Assembly (NCBI GenBank): GCA_036378535.1
Contig: DASUWH010000043.1
Location: 18,287 to 82,286, forward strand
Origin: Gp1-AA122 sp036378535
GTDB taxonomy: Bacteria > Acidobacteriota > Terriglobia > Terriglobales > Acidobacteriaceae
Direction of reading: 5' to 3'
Length of the DNA stretch: 64,000 nucleotides
Part shown: positions 9,070 through 17,916 of the stretch, one piece after another
Layout of the letters: every line of letters starts with the position of its first letter
Numbering within the stretch: position 1 is the first letter of the stretch
Notes under the pieces: model-generated
What the model was told of the DNA's origin: nothing
Databases searched by the model: none
The model's input: the letters and a program-made list of their open reading frames with translations, nothing else
Program-made: the position numbers and the translations under genes

Positions 9070-10590
9070 ATGAGATTTCCAAGACGCAGCGGCATTTTGC
9101 TCCACCCCACTTCGCTGCCGAGCCCATATGGCATCGGCGATTTCGGCGATGGGGCTTATGGTTTCGTTGATTTTTTACATCAGGCTGGGCATCAACTGTG
9201 GCAGCTCTTGCCGCTGAATCCGACCGGCTACGGCGATTCACCTTTTCAATGCTTCTCGTCTATTGCCGGCAATCCGCTGCTGATTGCTCTCGATCGGCTC
9301 AGCGCACAAGGCCTGCTTTCGCAGTCCGACCTGGCAAATCATCCTGACTTTCCCCTCGCCCACGTTGACTTCGGCGCGGTATTCGAATTCAAAGTACCCA
9401 TGCTCACGAAGGCTGCTCAGAGGTTCCTGAACGATAAGGCGGGGGAGCGAGAGGAGTTTGAGAGCTTTTGTCGCATTAGTGCTGGCTGGCTCGATGACTT
9501 TGCCCTTTATATGGCCTGCAAACACGCGCATGGAGGTGTGACGTGGACACGGTGGCCAGCCGAAATTGCGGCGCGCGAACCTCGGGCGCTACAGGAATGG
9601 AGCGTGCGGCTGGCCGAGCAGATCGAGGTCATCAAGTTCTGGCAATTCGAATTCTTCCGGCAGTGGCAGGCGCTGCGAGCCTATGCCCATGAGCACGGAG
9701 TCCAGATCATCGGAGACATTCCGATTTATGTCGCTCATGACAGCGCGGATGTGTGGGCTAATCGTGAATTTTTCCATCTCAATACACATGGTGATCCGAC
9801 GAGCGTGGCTGGCGTCCCTCCCGACTATTTCGCCGCCACGGGTCAATTGTGGGGAAATCCGATCTACAACTGGGATCGGCTGAAGAGCACCGGATACAGA
9901 TGGTGGGTCGAACGCTTTCGGGCCGCCCTGCGGCTCTATGACATCGTTCGCATCGATCACTTCCGCGGCTTTGAGGCGTACTGGCAGGTTCCGGCAACCG
10001 ACAAAACCGCTGAGAACGGGCGCTGGATCAAAGGGCCGGGAGCGGAATTGTTCTCCGTGATGAAGGCCGAACTCGGTAACCTGCCCATCATCGCGGAGAA
10101 CCTGGGAGTAATTACCCCCGAGGTCGAACAAATTCGTAAGCAGTTCGGGTTCCCCGGCATGGCGATTCTGCAGTTTGCCTTCGGTATTGATCCGCAGGGA
10201 CCTACGTTCCGCCCTCACAATTACGAACGCAATCTGGTGGCTTACACGGGAACCCACGATAACGACACGGTGGTGGGATGGTGGAACAGCACTGGCGCCG
10301 GAGACAGTGTCCGCACGCCGGAAGATGTAGCCAAGGAACACGCCTTTGCCCGCGAATACCTTGGATTCACCAATGAGCCAATCAACTGGGTTCTGATTCG
10401 AGCCGTTCTGGCTTCGGTCGCGGACACGGCCATTATTCCTCTCCCGGATGTGCTGGGATTGGGCAGCGAAGCGCGCATGAACTTGCCGGGGAGCTCGAGC
10501 GGAAACTGGCGATGGCGATTGTGTCCGGACGCCCTGACTCCGGAGTTGGCGGTGAGCCTTCAGAGGCTAAACCGGGCTTATGACCGATGA
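9070..10590 (+). CDS. malQ: 4-alpha-glucanotransferase (amylomaltase, GH77)
   Basis: 506 residues, full length for the bacterial GH77 amylomaltase. It transfers alpha-1,4-glucan segments between maltodextrins, releasing glucose and building longer chains, in the cytoplasm. Seen: GILLHPTSLPSPYGIGDFG at the N-terminus, LWQLLPLNPTGYGDSPF, IIGDIPIYVAHDSADVW, DYFAATGQLWGNPIYNW, the nucleophile region VRIDHFRGFEAYW, the acid/base region IIAENLGVITPEV and the transition-state region YTGTHDNDTVVGWW. All catalytic segments are intact. It opens a same-strand series with the trehalose genes, so it may recycle maltodextrins that feed or drain the maltose/trehalose pool. Confidence 0.96.
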   Translation: MRFPRRSGILLHPTSLPSPYGIGDFGDGAYGFVDFLHQAGHQLWQLLPLNPTGYGDSPFQCFSSIAGNPLLIALDRLSAQGLLSQSDLANHPDFPLAHVDFGAVFEFKVPMLTKAAQRFLNDKAGEREEFESFCRISAGWLDDFALYMACKHAHGGVTWTRWPAEIAAREPRALQEWSVRLAEQIEVIKFWQFEFFRQWQALRAYAHEHGVQIIGDIPIYVAHDSADVWANREFFHLNTHGDPTSVAGVPPDYFAATGQLWGNPIYNWDRLKSTGYRWWVERFRAALRLYDIVRIDHFRGFEAYWQVPATDKTAENGRWIKGPGAELFSVMKAELGNLPIIAENLGVITPEVEQIRKQFGFPGMAILQFAFGIDPQGPTFRPHNYERNLVAYTGTHDNDTVVGWWNSTGAGDSVRTPEDVAKEHAFAREYLGFTNEPINWVLIRAVLASVADTAIIPLPDVLGLGSEARMNLPGSSSGNWRWRLCPDALTPELAVSLQRLNRAYDR

Positions 10591-10849
10591 TCCTGACCAG
10601 ACAAACACTGGCGTTTTGAGTGCTTTTGCGATGAACTCTTGGGTTACTACAGCATCTAACGTTTGTGATAATTTGAGTTGAAGAGGTCACCGGGTTCCCC
10701 GGATGAGCAATGTTGCTTGCTTTCCTGGATTCACATGCTCAGCCGACTGCCACTTGCATTCAAGTTCTGCTGCGGAGGTTCAATGACAGAACGGCGCTTG
10801 CAGCGGTCATTCAGCAGATAAGCTACTTTCGGTTCGAGTAGGAGGTGGC

Positions 10850-13117
10850 ATGCGACTCCTCAATATTCGCCTTATCGTTTCCCTGATCCTCGGCATCACC
10901 CTGGTGTCGCTGGTCTCTTCCTATTACGAGGTACGTGCGCAAAAGCGCAGCCTGCGGCAAGACCTCGAGCATCGCGCGGAAGTGCTTGCCGAGAGCCTGG
11001 CGCAAAATGTGGAACCGTATTTCGGTAAAGGTTCCCGCCGCCTGCAGAAAATTGTGATCCAGTTTGGCAATCGTGAGCATCTTGCGGGAGTCGCCATCAT
11101 CGACCGTCAGGGTACCGTGCTGGCGGTCACACCGGGCCTGGCAGCGGGCCTGGCCACGCAATCGCACGCTGTAAGTCAATCGATGGTGGAAAACCGTGGA
11201 ATATCGGAATTCGTTCGCCAGGAAAGCGGCGCGCTAAATATTTATGCTGTGCCTCTGCACAAAGATGATGAAGTAATCGGCTCCTTGGCGATTGTCCATG
11301 ACGCAACCTACATCGACGCGCAAAAAGCCCAAGTCTGGCGGGAGACTTTTTTCCGGGTGCTAGTGCAGGTCTTTCTTATTTCCCTGATCACGCTGGTTAT
11401 CGTGCGCTGGAGTATTGCCGGTCCAATCGCGCGAGCCGCGCAGTGGATGAAGGCTTTACGCACAGGCCGCGCTTCCGCCCATGTACCCGATATGGACTTG
11501 CTACATCCCTTGGCGAAAGAAGTCGAGACTTTCGCCCAAAGCTTGACTGCCGCACGGAATGCAGCTGAGAAAGAGGCAGAGTTGCGCGCTACCGCGGAAT
11601 CATTGTGGACTGCGGAACGGCTTTCTGTTCACGTGCGCAGTCGCCTGGGGGAGAGCCGTCTATTCATAGTTTCCAACCGTGAGCCTTACTTCCATACGCG
11701 CCAAGGCAAAACGATACAGGCGGTCGTACCGGCCAGCGGATTGGTAACTGCTCTGGAACCGGTACTGCAGGCGTGTGATGGCACCTGGATCGCTCACGGC
11801 AGCGGCGACGCCGACCGCGAGGTGGTCGACAAGAACGATCGATTGCGCGTTCCTCCCGATGACCACCGCTACACCTTGCGTCGAGTATGGCTGACCAAAG
11901 AGGAGGAGGAAGGCTACTACTACGGTTTCGCCAACGAGGGCTTGTGGCCTCTTTGCCATATTGCCCACACTCGCCCCATCTTTCGCGAGTCGGATTGGAA
12001 GCACTACCAGATCGCCAACGAGAAGTTTGCGAAAGCCGTGCTGGAGGAGATGGAGGGCATCGAGCGGCCCGTGCTCTTGGCGCAGGATTATCATTTCGCG
12101 CTACTGCCGCGGCTGATTAAGAAGAAACGCCCCGACGCGCGCGTAGCCATCTTCTGGCATATCCCCTGGCCCAATCCGGAAGCCTTCAGCATCTGTCCGT
12201 GGCAAAGGGAGTTGCTGGACGGGTTACTGGGAGCGGATCTGATCGGGTTCCACATTCAGTCGCACTGCAACAATTTCCTGCAGACGGTTGACCGCACGCT
12301 GGAGTCCCGGGTGGAATGGGAGCACTTTGCCGTAAATCGTGAAGAGCACCGCACCACCGTTCTGCCGTTTCCGATCAGCGTGGATTTCACCGAGGCGCCA
12401 GCAACCGATGAATCCGCCTACATCGAGAGGGGCACGCTTTTGCGGGAATTGGGAATAGAAGCCACCTTCCTAGGGGTGGGTGTGGATCGAGTCGATTACA
12501 CGAAAGGTATTCAGGAGCGCTTTCTCGCCATCGAGCGCCTGCTGGAAAAGCACCCCTTATACCGCGGCAAATTTACCTTCATTCAGATTGGCGCCCCAAG
12601 CCGCACACACATCAAGCGCTATCACGACCTTTTGGCGGAGGTCGAGGCCGAGGCCGAGCGCATCAACTGGAAATTCGCAGCCGGAAAGTGGAAACCGATA
12701 ATCTTCCGCAAAGGCCAGCATACGCATGACGAGATTGACCGCTTCTATCGAACGGCAGACGTTTGCCTGGTTACCTCTCTGCATGACGGGATGAACCTCG
12801 TCGCCAAGGAGTTCATTGCATCGCGGCACGACGAGCAGGGAGTGCTTATCCTGAGCGTGTTTACGGGCGCGGCCCGCGAGCTACGCGATGCGCTGCTGGT
12901 TAATCCTTATGACATAGAGCAGACGGCGGAAGCGATCCGCTCAGCGCTGGAAATGGGGGCTGAAGATCGCCGAGTCCGTATGGAGCGCATGCGCAAGATT
13001 GTGCGGGAGCAAAATGTCTACCGCTGGGCCGGCAATCTAATCGGCAGTTTGTGTGAAGTACGCCTGGAGCAGCCGACGCCGGCGATCACTGCGGTTGCCA
13101 CAACTTCGGTGGCATGA
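10850..13117 (+). CDS. otsA: Membrane-sensor/HAMP-fused trehalose-6-phosphate synthase (GT20)
   Basis: 755 residues. The C-terminal ~470 residues are a GT20 synthase (LFIVSNREPYFH, GLVTALEPVL, HIPWPNPEAFSICPW, GADLIGFHIQSH, GVDRVDYTKGIQERF, TSLHDGMNLVAKEF), making trehalose-6-phosphate (or a related glucoside phosphate) from UDP- or NDP-glucose and glucose-6-phosphate. In front is an unusual module: a membrane segment at residues 7-26, an extracytoplasmic PAS/Cache-like stretch of about 140 residues (AGVAIIDRQGTVLAV; IGSLAIVHD), a second membrane segment near 170-190, and a HAMP-like linker up to about 245. Start ATG has AGGAGG 5 bases upstream. The architecture suggests that an external signal directly tunes disaccharide synthesis. 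A 12-codon mini-ORF with its own GGAGG (10783-10821) precedes it. Confidence 0.88.
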   Translation: MRLLNIRLIVSLILGITLVSLVSSYYEVRAQKRSLRQDLEHRAEVLAESLAQNVEPYFGKGSRRLQKIVIQFGNREHLAGVAIIDRQGTVLAVTPGLAAGLATQSHAVSQSMVENRGISEFVRQESGALNIYAVPLHKDDEVIGSLAIVHDATYIDAQKAQVWRETFFRVLVQVFLISLITLVIVRWSIAGPIARAAQWMKALRTGRASAHVPDMDLLHPLAKEVETFAQSLTAARNAAEKEAELRATAESLWTAERLSVHVRSRLGESRLFIVSNREPYFHTRQGKTIQAVVPASGLVTALEPVLQACDGTWIAHGSGDADREVVDKNDRLRVPPDDHRYTLRRVWLTKEEEEGYYYGFANEGLWPLCHIAHTRPIFRESDWKHYQIANEKFAKAVLEEMEGIERPVLLAQDYHFALLPRLIKKKRPDARVAIFWHIPWPNPEAFSICPWQRELLDGLLGADLIGFHIQSHCNNFLQTVDRTLESRVEWEHFAVNREEHRTTVLPFPISVDFTEAPATDESAYIERGTLLRELGIEATFLGVGVDRVDYTKGIQERFLAIERLLEKHPLYRGKFTFIQIGAPSRTHIKRYHDLLAEVEAEAERINWKFAAGKWKPIIFRKGQHTHDEIDRFYRTADVCLVTSLHDGMNLVAKEFIASRHDEQGVLILSVFTGAARELRDALLVNPYDIEQTAEAIRSALEMGAEDRRVRMERMRKIVREQNVYRWAGNLIGSLCEVRLEQPTPAITAVATTSVA

Positions 13118-13119
13118 CC

Positions 13120-13806
13120 TTAGTGATCTGTGGCTCCAACGAGGGGGCCACCGGCAATTACGTGCTCAATGATTTCCGATGCGCCCGTCCCATCGTTTCC
13201 CAGGGTGACGTAATCGACCTCATCCTTTAGCGCATCGATCGCGTTGGCCACGGCCACGGAAAAGCCACAGAGGCGGAGAAACGAGACGTCATTCTCCGCA
13301 TCCCCAATACCGACGACTGCTGAAGCTTGAATGTGAAGGCGGTTCAGGGACGCCATCAGGCCCGAAGCCTTATCAATCCCGCGCGGCAGCACCATCACCG
13401 ATTCCCGGTTCATGGTGATCGCAAGGTTCAGATTCAAGCGATCAATCACTTCCTGAACCGCGAGCTCATGGGGCTTAACGGTCGCCAGCACGCACCTGCC
13501 CAGGGAAAATGGAACATTCCGGCGCGACAAGTTCGTCACAAATTCCGCGGTAGGCGCAGCACACAGGGGCTTCTCCAGTCCCGCAGCTGGATCGAGCAGC
13601 ACGGCACCGTTCTCCACAACAATAACGTCGAACAGCGACAATTCCGAAAACACGGTTCGCAGATCGTTCAGCGTTCGCCCGGTGATCAGCATTAATTTCT
13701 TTGCAGCCGCCCGGGCGCGCCGCAGCGCCTTCAAGGTTTCGGGGGCTACCCGCCCCTCATGGGCTAAAGTGGAGTCGTAATCACACGCAATTGCCTGAAA
13801 TGTCAC
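13120..13806 (-). CDS. HAD-superfamily phosphatase (Cof/SPP-like, type IIB cap)
   Basis: 228 residues. HAD motif I is ACDYDSTLAHEG (nucleophile Asp plus acid Asp two residues on), motif II MLITGRTLNDL, motif III Lys in IDKASGLMASL, motif IV VGIGDAENDVSFLR. All catalytic residues are present, so an active phosphomonoesterase is expected. It is convergent with, and 2 bases from, the trehalose-6-phosphate synthase, so it is a good candidate for the trehalose-6-phosphate phosphatase of the pathway. That role is inferred from context: the sequence is more Cof/SPP-like than classical OtsB. The start codon at 13806 has no strong ribosome site. Confidence 0.8.
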   Translation of the reverse strand: MTFQAIACDYDSTLAHEGRVAPETLKALRRARAAAKKLMLITGRTLNDLRTVFSELSLFDVIVVENGAVLLDPAAGLEKPLCAAPTAEFVTNLSRRNVPFSLGRCVLATVKPHELAVQEVIDRLNLNLAITMNRESVMVLPRGIDKASGLMASLNRLHIQASAVVGIGDAENDVSFLRLCGFSVAVANAIDALKDEVDYVTLGNDGTGASEIIEHVIAGGPLVGATDH

Positions 13807-13919
13807 CCCATACCCCGCAGTCGTGGAAACTCACAATTATTTTTTTCGGCCTATACCCTATGAGCCCATCGGACTCGTGTGTTCAATTAAGATTAAATGC
13901 TTGCGTCGCCTAAGCGAAA

Positions 13920-15632
13920 GTGGCTGTTTCCTGCGAGACCATCATTACGAGGGCCGCGGCGGGAGAAATAGTTGAATCGAGAGGAATTGGTTTGCCACTG
14001 AACCGCGAACCCGGTTGGTATAAAGACGCGATCATCTACCAGATCCACGTGCGCTCGTTCTACGACAGCAACGCGGATGGTATCGGCGATTTTCAGGGTT
14101 TAGCGCAGCGCCTGGACTACGTTCAGGAATTAGGCGCCAACACTATCTGGCTCATGCCGTTCTTTCCTTCTCCCTTGCGGGATGACGGTTACGACATCTC
14201 CGACTACCGCTCGGTTCACCCCAGCTACGGCACGCTGGACGACTTCAAGACTTTTCTCTCTACTGCGCACGACCTGGGCATTCACGTCATCATCGAGATG
14301 GTTTTGAACCACACTTCCGACCAGCACCCCTGGTTCCAGGAGTCCCGCAGTTCGGTTGATAACCCGCGGCGCGATTGGTACGTCTGGAGCGATACCGATA
14401 CCAGGTACCGTGGCACGAGGATCATCTTTCTCGACACCGAGATGTCGAACTGGGCTTGGGACCCGGTTTCCAAGCAGTACTACTGGCATCGATTCTTCAG
14501 CCATCAACCCGATCTGAACTGGGACAACCCCGCCGTGCGCGCGGAAATGTGGGATGTCATGAAGTTCTGGCTGGACATGGGCGTGGATGGCTTCCGGCTG
14601 GACGCGGTCCCCTACTTGATCGAGCGGGAAAACACGAATTGCGAGAACCTGCCGGAAACCCACGAAATCATCAGAGAATTGCGCGGCAAGGTAGACCAGC
14701 AATTCCCCGGCGCCATGCTGCTGGCCGAGGCCAATCAATGGCCCGCCGATCTGCGCCCCTACTTTGGGAACGGCGACGAATTTCACATGGCTTTTCACTT
14801 CCCGCTCATGCCCCGGATGTTCATGGGACTACGCCTGGAAGATCGAAAGCCGATCACGGAAATCCTGCAGCAAACGCCCGATATTCCCGCGACCTGCCAG
14901 TGGTGCCTGTTTCTTCGCAATCACGACGAGTTAACACTGGAAATGGTTACCGACGTCGAGCGCGACTACATGTACGACACGTATGCGACGGATAAGGCGA
15001 TGCGGTTGAATCTGGGAATCCGGCGCCGGCTGGCGCCACTTCTCGACAATGATCGCCGCCGTATCGAGCTGATGAACGGCATGCTGTTGTCGATGCCGGG
15101 AACACCCATCATTTATTACGGCGACGAAATTGGGATGGGCGACAACATCTATCTAGGCGACCGCAATGGAGTTCGTACTCCTATGCAGTGGAGTGCTGGA
15201 TGGAACGGCGGCTTTTCTACCGCCGACCCCGAGCGCCTCTATTCGCCGCCAATTCTCAATCCCGTATATGGTTACCCGGCGGTCAACGTGCTCTCGCAAA
15301 AGCGCACCGAACATTCTCTGTTTTCGTGGATGAAGCACATTATCAAGGTGCGCCGATCGAGCCCGGTGTTTGGCTCCGGTTCGATTGAGTTTCTTTATCC
15401 TGCGAATCACCGGGTGCTGGCCTACATACGGCGGTTGGAAAAGGAAACCGTGCTGGTGGTCAATAATCTCTCCAATGCCGCGCAGGCGGTGGAACTTGAT
15501 TTGCGGCCGTACAAAGGCAACATATTGGTGGAGATGTTCGGCAGAAATATTTTCCCCCGGATTGGCGACGTGCCTTACCTTTTAACCATGGGCCCGTACC
15601 AGTTTTACTGGTTCCGGCTCCGGCGGATCTGA
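13920..15632 (+). CDS. treS: Trehalose synthase (maltose alpha-D-glucosyltransferase, GH13)
   Basis: 570 residues. TreS interconverts maltose and trehalose by intramolecular transglucosylation. Visible: WYKDAIIYQIHVRSFYDSN at the N-terminus, TIWLMPFFPSPLRDDGYDI, HVIIEMVLNHTSDQHPWF, the nucleophile motif DGFRLDAVPYL, the acid/base motif LLAEANQWP, and RNHDELTLEMV. Length fits the TreS catalytic protein without a fused maltokinase. The open frame begins with GTG at 13920, but a TTG at 13992 has GAGG about 7 bases upstream and gives a start (LPLNREPGWYKDAI) closer to the family, so the first 24 residues are doubtful. With OtsA, the HAD enzyme and MalQ it forms a trehalose/maltose interconversion block. 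Confidence 0.95.
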   Translation: MAVSCETIITRAAAGEIVESRGIGLPLNREPGWYKDAIIYQIHVRSFYDSNADGIGDFQGLAQRLDYVQELGANTIWLMPFFPSPLRDDGYDISDYRSVHPSYGTLDDFKTFLSTAHDLGIHVIIEMVLNHTSDQHPWFQESRSSVDNPRRDWYVWSDTDTRYRGTRIIFLDTEMSNWAWDPVSKQYYWHRFFSHQPDLNWDNPAVRAEMWDVMKFWLDMGVDGFRLDAVPYLIERENTNCENLPETHEIIRELRGKVDQQFPGAMLLAEANQWPADLRPYFGNGDEFHMAFHFPLMPRMFMGLRLEDRKPITEILQQTPDIPATCQWCLFLRNHDELTLEMVTDVERDYMYDTYATDKAMRLNLGIRRRLAPLLDNDRRRIELMNGMLLSMPGTPIIYYGDEIGMGDNIYLGDRNGVRTPMQWSAGWNGGFSTADPERLYSPPILNPVYGYPAVNVLSQKRTEHSLFSWMKHIIKVRRSSPVFGSGSIEFLYPANHRVLAYIRRLEKETVLVVNNLSNAAQAVELDLRPYKGNILVEMFGRNIFPRIGDVPYLLTMGPYQFYWFRLRRI

Positions 15633-15785
15633 GTATCCCAGGCAGTGAGTGGTTGAGCCTGGAAGACACGAGAGGGCAAGGCTTCAGCCGTGCCATTCAC
15701 GAACTGATATAAAGGGGGAGGCCGAGGCTTCGCCCAGGAAGCCAGTCGCGAAACCCCGGTTCCATAGCTTTTTCAATCAATATCC

Positions 15786-17066
15786 TTGGAGTTTGACTTG
15801 GTCGAAGAATCTTTCCTTACTGACGAATTTCTTCGCCAACTCATCAACGTAGGCGAGGTCGACATTCTGATCGGGGTGCCGACCCACAATAACGCTAAGA
15901 CGATTGCGCCCGTCATCCAGGCGATCCAGGCGGGCATCCTCAAATGTTTTCCACGCGAGCGCGCAGTCATCATCAATGCCGATGGCGGATCGCGGGACGG
16001 CACGCCCGATCTGGTCGTGGGCGCTTCGATCAGCGACGTCCAGCACGCCTCGAAGTTGTATACGCTGCGCACTCTGCACTCCATCAGTACCCAGTACGGC
16101 AGTGCTCCCGAGGCGGGCACCGCGCTGCGCACCATTTTGGCTGCGTCGGAACTGCTGCGTGCCAAAGTATGCGGCGTACTCTCGCCCGATTCCACCACTG
16201 TCGAGCCGGACTGGATTCAGCGCCTCATCCTTCCCGTTTATAAGGAGGACTTCGACCTGGTCACTCCGGTCTATCGCCGCCACAAATTCGAAGGCCTGCT
16301 CATGCGCACCCTTTTGTACCCTATGACCCGGGCCGTCTATGGCTGCGGGATCCGCGAGCCGTACGCATCCGAACTAGCCATTTCCGATCGGCTGGTCTCC
16401 GATTTTCTCAACAGCGATATTTGGAGTAGCGATCAAGGCCGGATCGCACCGGAAATGTGCGTCATGACCAGAGCCCTCACAGGGAAGTTCCGTCTGTGCC
16501 AGTCATTCCTGGGCACCAAACTACCGGTGGAAGGCGCCTCCACCGATCTGGTGGCCGCTATGCGAAGAACCGTCGGCGTGCTGTTTTCCTCTCTGGACAG
16601 CAACTTCCAGCTGTGGAGCAGTACTAACGGCTCACACCCGGCGACCACTTTTGGTTCCGCGACCGACCTCAGTCTGGAGCCGGTTAGCGTAGATCGCAAA
16701 CGCCTCCACGAGATGTTTGCCACTGGCGTCTCCGAACTGCAGCCGGTTTTCCGCTCGATTCTCTCCGCTTCGACCCTGGAGGAGCTTCAGAAGATCGCGG
16801 CGGCAACCGACGGCGACTCCAATTACAGTTCCCAGCTGTGGGCGAAGACCGTCTATGAGTTTGCGGCTTCGTATCACAAATCGGTCATCAACCGCGACCA
16901 CATTCTTCAGGCTCTCGTACCTTTATATCGGGGAAGAACGCTGAGTTTTATTTTGCAGAACGAGAGTGCCTCGGCAGAACAGATCGAGAGCAGCGTGGAA
17001 TCACAGTGCGCCGAGTTCGAGCGCTTGAAACCTTATCTCTTGCAACTCTGGAATAGCGGAAAGTGA
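15786..17066 (+). CDS. GT-A fold glycosyltransferase, family-2-like, possible osmolyte synthase
   Basis: 426 residues. N-terminal nucleotide-sugar-binding Rossmann-like domain: VDILIGVPTHNNAKTIAPVI and the acidic motif IINADGGSRDGTPDLV, as in family 2-like nucleotide-sugar transferases. The acceptor half is not one I can name; SPDSTTVEPDW sits where a second acidic motif is expected. No membrane segment, so a soluble enzyme. The start may be the TTG at 15798, which has GGAG 6 bases before it; the listed TTG at 15786 has no ribosome site. It stands 7 bases before an MscS-type channel gene and after treS, so a solute such as glucosyl- or mannosylglycerate is a reasonable guess, but unproven. 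Confidence 0.75.
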   Translation: MEFDLVEESFLTDEFLRQLINVGEVDILIGVPTHNNAKTIAPVIQAIQAGILKCFPRERAVIINADGGSRDGTPDLVVGASISDVQHASKLYTLRTLHSISTQYGSAPEAGTALRTILAASELLRAKVCGVLSPDSTTVEPDWIQRLILPVYKEDFDLVTPVYRRHKFEGLLMRTLLYPMTRAVYGCGIREPYASELAISDRLVSDFLNSDIWSSDQGRIAPEMCVMTRALTGKFRLCQSFLGTKLPVEGASTDLVAAMRRTVGVLFSSLDSNFQLWSSTNGSHPATTFGSATDLSLEPVSVDRKRLHEMFATGVSELQPVFRSILSASTLEELQKIAAATDGDSNYSSQLWAKTVYEFAASYHKSVINRDHILQALVPLYRGRTLSFILQNESASAEQIESSVESQCAEFERLKPYLLQLWNSGK

Positions 17067-17073
17067 GGCCTCT

Positions 17074-17778
17074 ATGCGGGAAATGATCATGAGCGAGCTG
17101 ACCCAAACTATGCACGAGTTGGCGCGCGGTTTTGCCGCCTATCTGCCTCGTCTGATCGTGATGCTCATTATCGTGTTGCTGGGATGGCTGGTTGCCTATA
17201 TCTTCAAGGCGATTGCGCGCAGCATCCTGCGGCTCACGAAATTTGCCAAGCTCTCAGAAAACGCCGGGGCGACCCAATTGCTCAAGTCAGCCGCTCTGCC
17301 GTCTTCCACCGAACTGGTAAGCCGGTTCGTGTTCTGGGTTGCCTGGATCGGCTTCATCCTGATGGGCATCAGCGCGCTGGGAATCGGCGGCCTGGAAGAA
17401 CACATTTCCAGATTCTTTCTGTTCCTCCCGCGCCTTTTCGTTGCCCTGGTAATTCTATTTTTCGGATTGCTGGCCGCGAGTTTCTTCTCGCGCGCCACTC
17501 TGCTGGCCGCTGTAAACGCCAATTCCCGCTCTCCACGATTACTAAGCCTCTCGGTCCGTCTGATACTGATCATCTTCACTGTCTCCATGGTCTTCGAAGA
17601 GTTAGGCATTGCCGAACAGACCATCATGATGGCCTTCGGTATTGCCTTCGGAGCCGTCATGTTCGGCCTGGCGCTTGCCTTTGGACTCGGCGGCAAGGAT
17701 CTGGCGCGCGATTTCCTCGAGCGCAGGCTCACCCGCGAACGAAGAGAGGACAAGGAAAACGAGCTTTCACCGCTCTGA
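17074..17778 (+). CDS. Small MscS/CmpX-type mechanosensitive channel protein
   Basis: 234 residues with about four or five hydrophobic helices: 24-44 (LIVMLIIVLLGWLVAYIF), 84-102, 115-135, 160-178 and a glycine/alanine-rich helix near 185-212 (FGIAFGAVMFGLALAFGLGG) resembling the pore-lining TM3 of MscS. It lacks the cytoplasmic beta-domain cage of full MscS, fitting the short TM-helix (CmpX-like) family. The C-terminus is charged (ERRLTRERREDKENE). It follows the glycosyltransferase by 7 bases, probably one transcript, linking solute synthesis with pressure release. Channel activity is inferred from family. Confidence 0.82.
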   Translation: MREMIMSELTQTMHELARGFAAYLPRLIVMLIIVLLGWLVAYIFKAIARSILRLTKFAKLSENAGATQLLKSAALPSSTELVSRFVFWVAWIGFILMGISALGIGGLEEHISRFFLFLPRLFVALVILFFGLLAASFFSRATLLAAVNANSRSPRLLSLSVRLILIIFTVSMVFEELGIAEQTIMMAFGIAFGAVMFGLALAFGLGGKDLARDFLERRLTRERREDKENELSPL

Positions 17779-17879
17779 GGACCACCTCATCATATCGTCC
17801 TGGTAATTAGCTGCGCCGTTGAGGTACTCGCGAGCATCCGATCATAGTGGCTCGAGATTTCCATCGAAGTCTATGGCCA

Positions 17880-17895
17880 GTTGTGTTGACACAAC
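17880..17895. promoter_or_regulatory. Small palindrome upstream of phzF-like gene
   Basis: GTTGTG-TTGA-CACAAC is a perfect 6-bp inverted repeat with a 4-base centre, 21 bases before the start codon. It could be an operator or a small hairpin; no known regulator site was recognised. Confidence 0.3.
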
Positions 17896-17916
17896 ATCCG
17901 TGCCCGGAGTGAAACA

